Of a stretch of DNA of 17,220 bases, positions 1-6,997 are shown piece by piece. Each line of letters begins with the position of its first letter. Within the stretch, counting starts at the first letter, position 1. This DNA is from Acidiferrobacterales bacterium (GTDB lineage: Bacteria > Pseudomonadota > Gammaproteobacteria > Acidiferrobacterales > Sulfurifustaceae). Under the pieces are notes generated by a model, which ran no database searches, was not told the DNA's origin, and saw only the letters and a list, made by a program, of their open reading frames with translations. Both the position numbers and the translations under genes were made by a program. The stretch covers positions 1 through 17,220 of the forward strand of contig CAKKQL010000068.1 in the NCBI GenBank assembly GCA_919902095.1. The letters run 5' to 3'.

Positions 1-297
1 CAGCTCCGGCGCGGCGAACACGTTCCACAGCGCCGCCGGGCGGCCGAGGTCGGCGTAGATGCGATAGCTGCGGTTCTCGGGGAGCTTCAGCACGCGTGAG
101 GCGTAGTCGCGCATCTCGCGCGCGCGTTCGAGGCGCGCGCGGGTTTCGGGCGGCGTGGCCGGATCGTCCAGCACCTGCTCGAGGGTACGGCTGTTGAGCA
201 GGATACCGAGATGGCCGGTGACGGCCTGGGTGTAATAGGTGATCTCGGCGCAGCCGGAAAGCCACAACGGGAACAGAAGCAGCCAGAGGCGGTTCAT
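1..297 (-). CDS. Putative lipoprotein aminopeptidase (PF10023-like), C-terminus beyond left edge
   Basis: The visible part is the first 99 codons; the gene runs off the left edge. The protein opens with a short basic and hydrophobic signal ending in the lipobox LSGC (residues 13-16), so Cys16 would be lipidated and the protein anchored to a membrane facing the periplasm. The following segment has [13 protein letters not shown] (residues 21-33), [17 protein letters not shown] (63-79) and [19 protein letters not shown] (81-99). I recognise this pattern from the proteobacterial putative aminopeptidase family COG4324/PF10023. The zinc-binding motif expected further on cannot be seen. The gene is divergent from cca, with 89 bp between the start codons. 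Family assignment is from remembered conserved blocks; peptidase activity is inferred. Confidence 0.75.
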   Translation of the reverse strand, partial: MNRLWLLLFPLWLSGCAEITYYTQAVTGHLGILLNSRTLEQVLDDPATPPETRARLERAREMRDYASRVLKLPENRSYRIYADLGRPAALWNVFAAPEL

Positions 298-353
298 GGT
301 TCCATCATACTTGGCTTCACGCGCCCGGCCACATAGGATGGCGCCTTAAAGGT

Positions 354-379
354 AGCCCTACTCACTATGCTCGTTCGTC
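354..379 (-). repeat. 26-bp interspersed element, copy A (upstream of cca)
   Basis: Read on the minus strand this begins GACGAACGAGC and ends GAGTAGGGCT. It differs from copy B at 1595-1620 at only two positions, and lies in inverted orientation to it. The next bases, ACCTTT, are also shared with copies C and D in part. It occupies positions -33 to -8 relative to the cca start codon, so it forms the ribosome-binding region of that gene; no Shine-Dalgarno purine run is visible there. Confidence 0.8.
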
Positions 380-386
380 TTGCCAT

Positions 387-1616
387 ATGAAAATTTATCT
401 CGTCGGCGGCGCCGTACGCGACAAGCTTCTGGGCCTGCCGGTCAAAGACCGCGACTACGTGGTCGTTGGCGCCACGCCCGAACAAATGACCGCGCAGGGC
501 TTCAAGCCCGTGGGCACCGACTTCCCTGTGTTTCTCCACCCGCAAACCAAGGAGGAGTACGCGCTCGCGCGCACCGAGCGCAAGAGCGGGCGCGGCTACA
601 AGGGCTTTACGGTCTATGCCGCGCCGGACGTGACGCTCGAAGACGACCTCAAGCGGCGTGACCTCACGATCAATGCCATGGCCGAGGACGAGACTGGCAA
701 GCTCGTCGATCCGTTTCACGGTGCGGCTGACCTCAAGGCCGGCATCCTGCGTCATGTCTCGCCGGCCTTCGGCGAAGACCCGGTGCGCATTCTGCGCGTG
801 GCGCGTTTCGCCGCGCGCTTTGCTGACCGTAACTTTCAGGTCGCCGACGAAACCCTCGCGCTCATGCGCGGCATGGTCGAGAACGGCGAGGTGGATCATC
901 TCGTCGCCGAGCGCGTTTGGACCGAGCTTGAAGGCGCGCTGGCCACCTCGGTGCCGGCACGCTTCTTTGAAGTGCTGCGCGCCTGTGGCGCGCTCAGGCG
1001 CCTGTTTCCCGAGATCGAAGCGCTCTACGGGGTGCCGCAACCGGAACAGCACCACCCCGAGATTGATACCGGCGTGCACACGATGATGGTGCTCGACGCC
1101 GCCGCCGCGCTCACCCCCGATACCCGCGTGCGCTTTGCCGCGCTCATGCACGACCTCGGCAAGGGCGCGACGCCGCCGGGCGAGTGGCCGCAGCACATCG
1201 GCTACGAGCAGCGCGGGGTCGAGATGATTCGCGAACTTGCGCGGCGTTTTCGCGTGCCGAACGACTACCGCGACCTGGCGGTGCTGGTGGCGCGGCTGCA
1301 CGGCAACGGCCACCGCGCCGAGGAACTTCGTCCCGGCACGCTGCTCGAAACCCTAGAGGCGCTCGACGCCTTCCGCCGGCCGGAGCGGGTGACGCAGTTC
1401 ACGCTCGCCTGCGAGGCCGATTTCCGCGGCCGCACCGGCTACGCCGAACGCCCCTATCCGCAGGCCGGCATCTGGGTGCGTGCCTTCGCCGCCGCGCGTT
1501 CCGTGGACACCGCCGCACTCGCTGCCAGCGGCAGCGGACCGGAGATCGGCGAGCGCATCCGCCAGAGCCGCATCGCGGCTATTAAAATGGTTATGACGAA
1601 CGAGCGTAGCGAGTAG
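387..1616 (+). CDS. cca: CCA-adding tRNA nucleotidyltransferase (multifunctional, HD domain)
   Basis: Adds or repairs the 3'-terminal CCA of tRNAs in the cytoplasm. The N-terminal nucleotidyltransferase head has [12 protein letters not shown] (residues 5-16) followed by DRD (21-23), the metal-binding aspartates. Next come [10 protein letters not shown] and [16 protein letters not shown], typical of class II enzymes. A C-terminal HD domain is present (ALMHDLGKG, His255-Asp256), as in the gammaproteobacterial form with added phosphatase/phosphodiesterase activity. At 409 aa it is close to E. coli Cca. The ATG was chosen because [11 protein letters not shown] starts immediately after it; no Shine-Dalgarno is visible, since a 26-bp repeat copy sits just upstream. 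The last codons (Met403 to Glu409) and the TAG stop come from an inverted second copy, giving an unusual NERSE tail. Confidence 0.96.
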   Translation: MKIYLVGGAVRDKLLGLPVKDRDYVVVGATPEQMTAQGFKPVGTDFPVFLHPQTKEEYALARTERKSGRGYKGFTVYAAPDVTLEDDLKRRDLTINAMAEDETGKLVDPFHGAADLKAGILRHVSPAFGEDPVRILRVARFAARFADRNFQVADETLALMRGMVENGEVDHLVAERVWTELEGALATSVPARFFEVLRACGALRRLFPEIEALYGVPQPEQHHPEIDTGVHTMMVLDAAAALTPDTRVRFAALMHDLGKGATPPGEWPQHIGYEQRGVEMIRELARRFRVPNDYRDLAVLVARLHGNGHRAEELRPGTLLETLEALDAFRRPERVTQFTLACEADFRGRTGYAERPYPQAGIWVRAFAAARSVDTAALAASGSGPEIGERIRQSRIAAIKMVMTNERSE

Positions 1617-1620
1617 GGCT
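1595..1620 (+). repeat. 26-bp interspersed element, copy B (3' end of cca)
   Basis: The plus strand begins GACGAACGAGCG and ends GCGAGTAGGGCT. It matches copy A at 24 of 26 positions in inverted orientation, so cca is bracketed by an inverted pair about 1.2 kb apart. The element overlaps the last codons of cca and provides its stop in frame (GAG TAG). The conserved CCTT extension seen after copies A, C and D is absent here (TTCACTAAT follows). Confidence 0.8.
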
Positions 1621-1677
1621 TCACTAATTACGGGTGGTATCATTGGCCGATTGAAATTTGGCGAAAGGAGCACTCCC

Positions 1678-2223
1678 ATGTCCCCGACCCTGAATCGCCT
1701 TCTTCTATTGGCCGTCGTCGCGCTGCTCGCAAGCGGCTGCGCCACGTTCGAAGCCGGTGCGAAGGCAGAAGCCAAGCCCGCTGCACCGGCGGCCAAGGCC
1801 GAGGCACCGGCGGCGCAGCTCGCCAAGGTCGTGTGGCACGTGGACTTCGCCGATCCGCGGCGCCTGAGCGCCATGATCCAGAACGTCAACAACATGGTCT
1901 CGACCTACCAGGGCACGTTCCAGGAATACGACGTGCGCATCGTGTTCATCGCCGGTGGCATCCGCTTTGTTACCGAGGACCCGCTCAAGCGCACGCCGTT
2001 TGCCGAGGACGCCCAGTTCCGCAAGCAGCGCAAAGACCTCATCCAGCGCCTGAACCAGCTGCGCGAACTGCATGGCGTAAAATTGGAGTTGTGCGAGCTC
2101 ACGCGCGAGGCCATCAGCCTGCCGAAGGACAAGGTCATCGCCGGCGTCGAGCCGGTGACCTCGGGCGTGGTGCGCATCGCCGAGCTCCAGAGCAAGGGTT
2201 ATGCGTATTTGAAGGTGGAGTAA
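1678..2223 (+). CDS. DsrE/DsrF-family lipoprotein
   Basis: A 181-aa predicted exported lipoprotein. A hydrophobic stretch (LLLLAVVALLASGC) ends in a lipobox with Cys21. An Ala/Lys/Glu/Pro-rich linker runs to about residue 49, then a single DsrE-like domain. Recognisable features are KVVWHVDFADPRRLSAMIQN (50-69), a central IVFIAGGIRFV strand-loop, the Leu-rich helix before HGVKLELCELT with the commonly conserved Cys139, and the closing VTSGVVRIAELQSKGYAYLK block. Cytoplasmic relatives handle sulfur relay; the function of exported ones is not established. The ATG at 1678 has AAAGGAG about 7 nt upstream, which rules out the longer in-frame start at 1651. The gene follows cca by 61 bp. Family confidence is good; the role is unknown. 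Confidence 0.8.
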   Translation: MSPTLNRLLLLAVVALLASGCATFEAGAKAEAKPAAPAAKAEAPAAQLAKVVWHVDFADPRRLSAMIQNVNNMVSTYQGTFQEYDVRIVFIAGGIRFVTEDPLKRTPFAEDAQFRKQRKDLIQRLNQLRELHGVKLELCELTREAISLPKDKVIAGVEPVTSGVVRIAELQSKGYAYLKVE

Positions 2224-2227
2224 TCAG

Positions 2228-2294
2228 GTTGTCAGCTGTCAGCAACCAGTTGTCAGCTTAAAATCCGATGTTGCTGATAGCTGATAACTGACCA
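2228..2294. repeat. GTCAGC/GCTGAT imperfect inverted repeat spacer
   Basis: The spacer between the DsrE-family gene and rimO is built from repeats of a GTCAGCT-like unit. CAGCTGTCAGCAAC (2233-2246) pairs with GTTGCTGATAGCTG (2270-2283) at 13 of 14 positions. A second CAGTTGTCAGCT block starting at 2248 pairs with AGCTGATAACTG (2279-2290). The transcript could fold into a hairpin, but there is no T-tract typical of an intrinsic terminator. It lies directly upstream of the rimO start, which lacks an obvious Shine-Dalgarno. Confidence 0.7.
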
Positions 2295-2308
2295 CCAATT
2301 AGCATTTC

Positions 2309-3670
2309 ATGAAAGCGGTAACATCCCCGAAATCCCGGCCGTCCGGCCGGCCACAGGCCATTCCGAAAGTCGGCTTCGTCAGCCTCGGCTGCCCCAAGGC
2401 GCTGGTGGACTCCGAACGCATCCTGACGCAGTTGCGCGCCGAGGGTTACGCCATCGCGCCGTCGTATGCCAACGCCGACCTGGTGGTGGTGAATACCTGC
2501 GGCTTCATCGACGCCGCCGTGGAGGAGTCGCTCGATGCCATCGGCGAGGCCCTGGCCGAGAACGGCCGCGTCATCGTCACCGGCTGCCTCGGCGCCAAGG
2601 GCGATGTCGTCAAGCAGACGCACCCGCAGGTGCTGGCGGTCACCGGCCCGCACGCGCTGGAAGAAGTCATGCAGGCGGTGCATGCGCACCTGCCGCGCCC
2701 GCACGATCCCTACGCCGATCTCGTGCCGCCGGCCGGCATCAAGCTCACGCCGCGGCACTATGCCTATCTGAAAATCTCCGAGGGCTGCAACCACCGCTGC
2801 ACCTTCTGCATCATTCCTTCCATGCGCGGTGACCTCGTGAGCCGCGACATTGGCCAGGTGATGCAGGAGGCCGAGAACCTGGTCAAAGGCGGCGTGAAGG
2901 AACTGCTCGTGATCTCGCAGGACACCAGCGCCTACGGCGTGGATGTGAAATACCGTCCCGGCTTCTGGGGCGGCCGGCCGGTGAAGACGCACATGACGGA
3001 CTTGGCGCGCGCGCTCGGCAGCCTCGGCGTGTGGGTGCGGCTGCACTACGTCTATCCCTATCCGCACGTGGACGAGGTCATCCCGCTCATGAGTGAGGGC
3101 AAAATCCTGCCGTACCTCGACGTGCCGTTTCAGCATGCGAGTCCGCGGATTCTGAAACTCATGAAACGGCCGGCGAGTGCCGAGGACACGCTGAAGCGCA
3201 TCGGCCGCTGGCGCGAGATTTGTCCGGACATTACCCTGCGTTCGACCTTCGTCGTCGGCTTTCCCGGCGAGACCGAGGACGATTTCCGGATGCTGCTCGA
3301 TTTTCTCGAAGCCGCGCAACTCGACCGCGTGGGCGCGTTTGCCTATTCGCCGGTCGCAGGCGCGGCCGCCAATGCGCTTCCCGACCCGGTGCCGGAAGCA
3401 CTGAAACAGGAGCGGCTGGCGCGTTTCATGGCGGCGCAAGCAAAGATCTCCGCTGCCAAGCTGCACGCGCGCGTTGGCCGGACCTGCCAGGTACTGGTCG
3501 ATGCGGTGCCGGCGGACGGCACGGCGGTGACCCGCTCCAGCGCCGAGGCGCCGGAAATTGACGGCGTGGTTTACATCGAAAACGCCAGGGGCTTGAAGCC
3601 CGGTGACTTCTGCCGGGTGCGCATCGTGCGCGCGAGCGAACATGACCTGTGGGCCGTGCCGGCGGAATAA
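2309..3670 (+). CDS. rimO: Ribosomal protein S12 methylthiotransferase RimO
   Basis: A radical-SAM enzyme with two iron-sulfur clusters that methylthiolates an aspartate of ribosomal protein S12. The N-terminal MTTase domain has [16 protein letters not shown] (Cys28), NTCGFIDAA (Cys64) and TGCLGAK (Cys93), the three auxiliary-cluster cysteines. The radical-SAM motif follows in [19 protein letters not shown] (Cys160, Cys164, Cys167). A C-terminal TRAM-like domain closes the protein ([12 protein letters not shown] through GDFCRVRIV). CPKALVDSE and the short TRAM are RimO-like rather than MiaB-like. The 453-aa length is slightly long because of an N-terminal tail ([19 protein letters not shown]) before the domain. 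An alternative internal start is possible, since no clear Shine-Dalgarno precedes the ATG. Confidence 0.96.
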   Translation: MKAVTSPKSRPSGRPQAIPKVGFVSLGCPKALVDSERILTQLRAEGYAIAPSYANADLVVVNTCGFIDAAVEESLDAIGEALAENGRVIVTGCLGAKGDVVKQTHPQVLAVTGPHALEEVMQAVHAHLPRPHDPYADLVPPAGIKLTPRHYAYLKISEGCNHRCTFCIIPSMRGDLVSRDIGQVMQEAENLVKGGVKELLVISQDTSAYGVDVKYRPGFWGGRPVKTHMTDLARALGSLGVWVRLHYVYPYPHVDEVIPLMSEGKILPYLDVPFQHASPRILKLMKRPASAEDTLKRIGRWREICPDITLRSTFVVGFPGETEDDFRMLLDFLEAAQLDRVGAFAYSPVAGAAANALPDPVPEALKQERLARFMAAQAKISAAKLHARVGRTCQVLVDAVPADGTAVTRSSAEAPEIDGVVYIENARGLKPGDFCRVRIVRASEHDLWAVPAE

Positions 3671-3806
3671 ACCGCGAATTTCTGCTGCAGCGCCCGCGTC
3701 CGCGGGGCCTTCGCAAACCGGTCTGGCGCTGCCCGCCGGATCGTAGTTATCATTTTCCGGAGGCATCGAACCCAACCCCCGACAATCGAGCTGGAGGCAC
3801 ACCCCC

Positions 3807-4130
3807 ATGACCCACACGTACGAAGAGCTGAAACACAAGACCGTGGCCGAGCTGCGCGAGATCGCCAAAGGCATCGAGCACGAGGCGGTTGAGGGCGCGA
3901 GTCAGATGAACAAGGACCATGTGCTCAAGGCCCTGTGCACGGCACTCGGGATGGATATGCACGTGCATCACCACGCCGTCGGCATCGACAAGGCGGCCAT
4001 CAAGACGCGTATCCAGGAACTCAAGAAAAAGCGTGACGGGATCCTGGCGTCGCCCGACCGCAAGGGGCTGCCGGACGTGTTGCGCCAGATTCACGCCCTC
4101 AAGCGCAGCATCCGCCGCGCCACGGTGTAA
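3807..4130 (+). CDS. Small basic protein with Rho-N/SAP-like N-terminus
   Basis: A 107-aa protein without signal or membrane segment. The N-terminal half, ELKHKTVAELREIAKGI followed by MNKDHVLKALCTALGM, resembles the helix-extended-helix of Rho N-terminal/SAP-like nucleic-acid-binding domains. A His-rich turn (MHVHHHAVG) follows. The C-terminal part is a basic helical region (IKTRIQELKKKRDGIL, then IHALKRSIRRATV) that could form a helical hairpin. TGGAGG lies about 10 nt before the ATG. It stands alone between rimO and the convergent pbpG. Real coding capacity is supported by the ribosome-binding site and sensible composition; nucleic-acid binding is inference from a weak family resemblance. 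Confidence 0.7.
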   Translation: MTHTYEELKHKTVAELREIAKGIEHEAVEGASQMNKDHVLKALCTALGMDMHVHHHAVGIDKAAIKTRIQELKKKRDGILASPDRKGLPDVLRQIHALKRSIRRATV

Positions 4131-4191
4131 CGACTCCAGGGACGGAGGAGGTAGGGCAACGCCGGGAGCAGTTGCCGACGCAGGAAACGGA

Positions 4192-5142
4192 TTAGCCGCC
4201 GGTGGCGGGCGCGGCGGCCAGCCGCGGGATGCGGCGCTCGGCCTTCAGCAGCCAGTCGCGAATGCGGGTGACGTCGCCGTAACGCGTGAGCTTGCCGCTC
4301 GAGTTGAGCAGCACGATCGTGAGCGGGCGTCCGTTGACGTTGGTCTGCATGACCAGGCAGCGGCCGGCGGCCGAGGTGTAACCGGTTTTGCTCAGACGGA
4401 TGTCCCAGGACGATTCCGCGCGCAGCAGGCGGTTGGTGTTGTGCATCCAGATGGTGTGGCCGCTGGCGCGGTCGAGGATGGTGAACTCGCCGTCGGTGCT
4501 GAGCACGCGGAACAGCGGGTGCTGGCGCGCGCTGGCGACCAGCTTCACCAGGTCGCGCGCGGTCGAGACGTTGCCGGCCAGCAGGCCGGTGGGGTCGGCG
4601 AAGCGCGTGCGCGTCATGCCGAGCTGCTGCGCCTTGTCGTTCATCGTCTGAATGAAGCCGGCCATGCCGCCGGGCCAGGTGCGCCCGAGTGCCGCCGCCG
4701 CGCGGTTGTCCGAGGACGCCAGCGCGGCGTGCAACAGGTCATAGCGCGTGAGCAACGTGCCCACGGGCAGGTGCGAGGTCGTGCGCTTGAGGGTGTCGCG
4801 GTCTTCGGTCGCGACCGCGATGAGCTCGTCGAGCGGCAGCCCGGACTCGAGGATCACCAGCGCCGTCATGAGCTTGGTGATGGACGCGATCGAGCGCGGC
4901 TCGTCGATGGACCGGCCGTAAAGCGGGATGCCTTCGCGGTCGTCCCACACCAGCGCCACACGCGAACGCAGGGAAAGTTGTTCCGGCCGGCTGTGGCGCA
5001 GGATGTCCTCGACGCGGATGTAGGGCGGTGTTTCCCGCGCGGCCGCGCCCTCGTCCTGAACGAGCGGGTCTGCCGGAACGGTGGCGCTGAAGGCGAAGAG
5101 GCTGATGCCAAAGAGGGCGGTGAGGCGGTGTCGGGGCTGCAT
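4192..5142 (-). CDS. pbpG: D-alanyl-D-alanine endopeptidase (PBP7-type)
   Basis: A periplasmic serine peptidase of the S11 family that cuts D-Ala-meso-DAP crosslinks in peptidoglycan. The N-terminus has a signal sequence (LTALFGISLFAFSATVPADP) with likely cleavage near residue 24. The three penicillin-binding motifs are present: SITK (nucleophile Ser87, Lys90), SDN (144-146) and KTG (252-254). FADPTGL and STARDLVKLV between them are typical of the DacA/PbpG group. At 316 aa it lacks the C-terminal domain and amphipathic anchor of DacA/DacC, which favours PbpG. The ATG at 5142 was chosen because it begins the signal peptide; the longer frame to 5220 adds 26 unlikely residues. It is convergent with the small basic gene, 61 bp apart. 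Confidence 0.92.
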   Translation of the reverse strand: MQPRHRLTALFGISLFAFSATVPADPLVQDEGAAARETPPYIRVEDILRHSRPEQLSLRSRVALVWDDREGIPLYGRSIDEPRSIASITKLMTALVILESGLPLDELIAVATEDRDTLKRTTSHLPVGTLLTRYDLLHAALASSDNRAAAALGRTWPGGMAGFIQTMNDKAQQLGMTRTRFADPTGLLAGNVSTARDLVKLVASARQHPLFRVLSTDGEFTILDRASGHTIWMHNTNRLLRAESSWDIRLSKTGYTSAAGRCLVMQTNVNGRPLTIVLLNSSGKLTRYGDVTRIRDWLLKAERRIPRLAAAPATGG

Positions 5143-5308
5143 TCGTCCGCGCGTCTTGTTGTCCGTGTCGCCGAGGGTGGAACCGGCCCACATTATTGAG
5201 GAGAGCGCCGCTCCAGACAATAGCCGGGCATCGCTGACCAGAGGTAGAACTGGCCGGCACGCGGGATTTGTTGTTTCTGGGCCGGTCTGGCCGCATCCTT
5301 AAGAGACT

Positions 5309-5653
5309 ATGGCCAGTGAACCCGACACAACCCCTGCCCAGTGCCCGCTGCCGGTGGCGTCCGATCTCGCCGGCGTGACGCTGGTCGAGCTGCATCCGGT
5401 GCCGCTGCTGGCGGACTATCTCGCGGCACTGCGGCTGGCGAATGCCGAGGCCGCGGCGCGGCTCGGCGAGCCGATGCTGCTGTCGTGGTACGACCGCGAT
5501 CGCGGCTTCGAGGCCCCGCAGCACGTCAGCGAATGCCATCAGGCCTCGGCCGTGCCGGGTTACGTGGATTACGCCCTGAGCCACGGCGCGACCCTGAAGC
5601 TCGACGTGGAGAACGGGCGGTTCGTATTTTTCTACCGCTCCGCGGCGCTCTAG
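5309..5653 (+). CDS. Conserved hypothetical protein (SWYD / PQHVSECH motif)
   Basis: A 114-aa soluble protein with no signal or membrane segment. Its most distinctive parts are LLSWYDRDRGFEAPQHVSEC (residues 57-76) with a following His, VPGYVDYALSHGATLKLDV and a terminal GRFVFFYRS strand. I recognise this pattern as a family conserved in proteobacteria, but I cannot assign a function. The clustered Asp, Glu, His and Cys residues around PQHVSECH could bind a metal, which is only an inference. The gene is divergent from pbpG and no strong Shine-Dalgarno precedes the ATG. The next gene, csp, is separated by a long leader and probably transcribed independently. Confidence 0.7.
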   Translation: MASEPDTTPAQCPLPVASDLAGVTLVELHPVPLLADYLAALRLANAEAAARLGEPMLLSWYDRDRGFEAPQHVSECHQASAVPGYVDYALSHGATLKLDVENGRFVFFYRSAAL

Positions 5654-5875
5654 GGCGGAGCCTGAGCGACGGGCCGGGTCCGGGTGGTTGTGGATTTTTG
5701 CTCAGGCGTCACGTAAGCTGATTTTATTGCAGCGACCTTCTTGCCACCCGTTCGGTTGCAAATCACCACAGGCGGAAGTCCCCGATTTCTCCGACAGTGC
5801 TCCCGCAATTCGTGAGGCCAGGAAAGAACTGCAACACACCGCAATTCAACTCAGACCGAGAGGTGATTTCCCGTG
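5654..5875 (+). promoter_or_regulatory. Long leader and possible promoter of the cold-shock gene
   Basis: This 222-bp stretch holds no convincing gene and is less GC-rich than its surroundings. A weak sigma-70-like pair, TTGCTC (5698-5703) and ATTTTA (5721-5726) with a 17-nt spacer, would give an untranslated leader of about 140 nt. Long leaders that refold with temperature are known for cspA-type genes. GAGAGGTGA just before the start is the ribosome-binding site. The promoter elements are a low-confidence call; the leader length is the firmer observation. Confidence 0.35.
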
Positions 5876-6076
5876 ATGACAGGCACCGTGAAGTGGTTCA
5901 ACGAGGCGAAAGGCTTCGGTTTCATTACCCCGGATAACGGCGGCAAGGATGTCTTCGTGCATCATTCCGCGATCCAGGGTTCCGGCTTCAAGACCCTGGC
6001 CGAGGGCCAGAAGGTGAAGTTCGAGCTGGAGCAGGGCCCGAAAGGCCCGGCGGCGACGAATGTAACGCCGGCCTGA
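5876..6076 (+). CDS. CspA-family cold-shock protein
   Basis: A 66-aa single cold-shock domain, a five-stranded beta barrel that binds single-stranded RNA and DNA and melts RNA structure. It opens with [17 protein letters not shown], including RNP1 (KGFGFI, 12-17), and has RNP2 (VFVHH, 26-30). The C-terminus, [20 protein letters not shown], is typical. A GTG immediately before the ATG (5873) would add one Met and has a slightly better spacing to the GAGAGGTGA ribosome-binding site, so the start is uncertain by one codon. A strong terminator follows at 6099-6133, so it is probably monocistronic. Which Csp paralogue this is, and whether it is cold-induced, cannot be told from the protein. Confidence 0.96.
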   Translation: MTGTVKWFNEAKGFGFITPDNGGKDVFVHHSAIQGSGFKTLAEGQKVKFELEQGPKGPAATNVTPA

Positions 6077-6098
6077 CTAGAATTACATCGGCAGATTG

Positions 6099-6133
6099 AA
6101 AAAGGCCCCGCCCGCAAGGCGGGGCCTTTTTTT
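6099..6133. terminator. Bidirectional intrinsic terminator between csp and the RRM operon
   Basis: A perfect 9-bp GC stem GGCCCCGCC (6104-6112) / GGCGGGGCC (6118-6126) with loop CGCAA is flanked by an A-run upstream and seven T's downstream. The A-run makes it work on the minus strand too, where it would end the transcript of the unknown gene that stops at 6141. Confidence 0.93.
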
Positions 6134-6140
6134 GGCGGAT

Positions 6141-6434
6141 TTATTTCTTGCCGCGCGGCGCCCAGATGGACTGCGCACCGACGCCGCGGGCGTTGATCTG
6201 CTCGGCGTAGCGGTGGGCGTGCGCGGTCACGTCCTTGAGCGAGCCGCGGCGCTGGCCGGTGATGGTCGAGCGGCCGTTGTCGAGTACGTAGCGGTACCAG
6301 TTGTCGCCGTCGGCGCCGTCCGGCGCGCCGGTTCGTTCCACGCGCGCGAGCTTGAACTGGGCCGCCCGCGGCGTCGGGCGCTCGGTCGTGCCCGGGCGCG
6401 CCGGGCTGTTCATATCCGTCAGGGAGGAAGACAT
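6141..6434 (-). CDS. Small hypothetical protein downstream of the RRM gene
   Basis: A 97-aa protein of unknown function. The first 25 residues are low-complexity (Ser, Pro, Thr, Arg). The remainder, KLARVERTG, DNWYRYVLDNGRSTITGQRRG and LKDVTAHAHRYAEQINARG, looks like a small folded alpha/beta domain. The start at 6434 is supported by CCCAGGAG about 8 nt upstream; the internal Met8 lacks one. It begins 19 nt after the RRM gene stops, on the same strand, and ends just before the shared terminator, so the two genes are probably one transcript. This suggests a link to RNA-binding or cold response, which is context inference only. Confidence 0.65.
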   Translation of the reverse strand: MSSSLTDMNSPARPGTTERPTPRAAQFKLARVERTGAPDGADGDNWYRYVLDNGRSTITGQRRGSLKDVTAHAHRYAEQINARGVGAQSIWAPRGKK

Positions 6435-6453
6435 GGCGTGGACGCTCCTGGGT

Positions 6454-6726
6454 TCAGCGGCGCTGGCGCGCGGACCCGGTTTTGTCGCGCGGCCGTTCTT
6501 CGTTCACCTTGATCGGCCGGCCCTTGAAGTCCCGGCCATTGAGCGCGGCGATGGCGGCGCGCGCCTCGTGGCCCTCCATTTCGATGAAGCCGAAGCCGCG
6601 GCACTGGCCGCTGAAGACGTCCGCCATGATGCGAATCGAACGCACCGTGCCGTGCTGCGAGAACAGTTCGCGCAAATCGGCCTCGCGGGTTTCGGGCGAC
6701 AGGTTGCCTATGTACATCTTAAGCAT
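6454..6726 (-). CDS. RNA-binding protein with a single RRM domain
   Basis: A 90-aa protein that is almost entirely one RNA recognition motif. RNP2 is MYIGNL (residues 4-9) and RNP1 is CRGFGFIEM (42-50), with the conserved LRELFSQHGTVRSIRI between them. The C-terminal IAALNGRDFKGRPIKVNEER is the standard last helix and strand, followed by a short Arg/Lys-rich tail. Bacterial single-RRM proteins of this kind, studied in cyanobacteria, bind RNA and several are cold-inducible. GAGGA lies 4 nt before the ATG. The gene has a 271-bp upstream region with two hairpins and is probably cotranscribed with the small unknown gene. Confidence 0.93.
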   Translation of the reverse strand: MLKMYIGNLSPETREADLRELFSQHGTVRSIRIMADVFSGQCRGFGFIEMEGHEARAAIAALNGRDFKGRPIKVNEERPRDKTGSARQRR

Positions 6727-6997
6727 GCGGTCCTCGTGCTACGCCCTCAACGGGCGGCGTGCGGCCGGGCATGGCCCGGCTGGTCAATAACTCACCCAAA
6801 ACCGCGACGAAGCAGGCGGGGAGGGCGTGCAGGTATCCGGTGCTGGAAGATAAGCGGCAGATAACCTGCGAGGATAATACTGCGTGCAGTATACCACAGC
6901 CGCCAACGGCTCCAGAGATGGGCGTGCCCAGCGACGAAGGATGCAGAACGGCGTTCGGGTCGAGGCGGCCCCGAGCGCGTCGTCCAGGCGGCACGGT
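6727..6997 (-). promoter_or_regulatory. Upstream region of the RRM gene with hairpin and palindrome
   Basis: No gene is convincing in this 271-bp gap between the MidA-type gene (which ends here) and the RRM gene. It holds a perfect 7-bp hairpin GCCGGGC-ATG-GCCCGGC (6764-6780) that would lie in the RRM mRNA leader about 40 nt before the start. It also holds a palindrome ATACTGC-GT-GCAGTAT (6877-6892) in a locally AT-richer stretch, which could be an operator. I could not find a convincing -35/-10 pair. Confidence 0.4.

Noticed and set aside
3693..3706. CCCGCG/CGCGGG dyad after rimO
   Set aside because: Short stem in very GC-rich sequence without a T-tract; expected by chance at this composition.
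2258..3874. Long open frame antisense to rimO
   Set aside because: High-GC shadow frame with no domain pattern, while the plus strand encodes a complete RimO with all its cysteines.
4140..4157. Possible decayed fifth copy of the 26-bp element (GACGGAGGAGGTAGGGC)
   Set aside because: Only the two ends resemble the element and the middle is about 8 bp short; with a GC-rich, purine-rich background this is within chance.
4155..4176. GGCAAC/GTTGCC hairpin between the small basic gene and pbpG
   Set aside because: Six-base stem with a 10-nt loop and no T-run; too weak to call a terminator.
3919..5199. Long plus-strand open frame across the pbpG region
   Set aside because: Antisense to pbpG, whose three catalytic motifs are intact; the composition is typical of a shadow frame.
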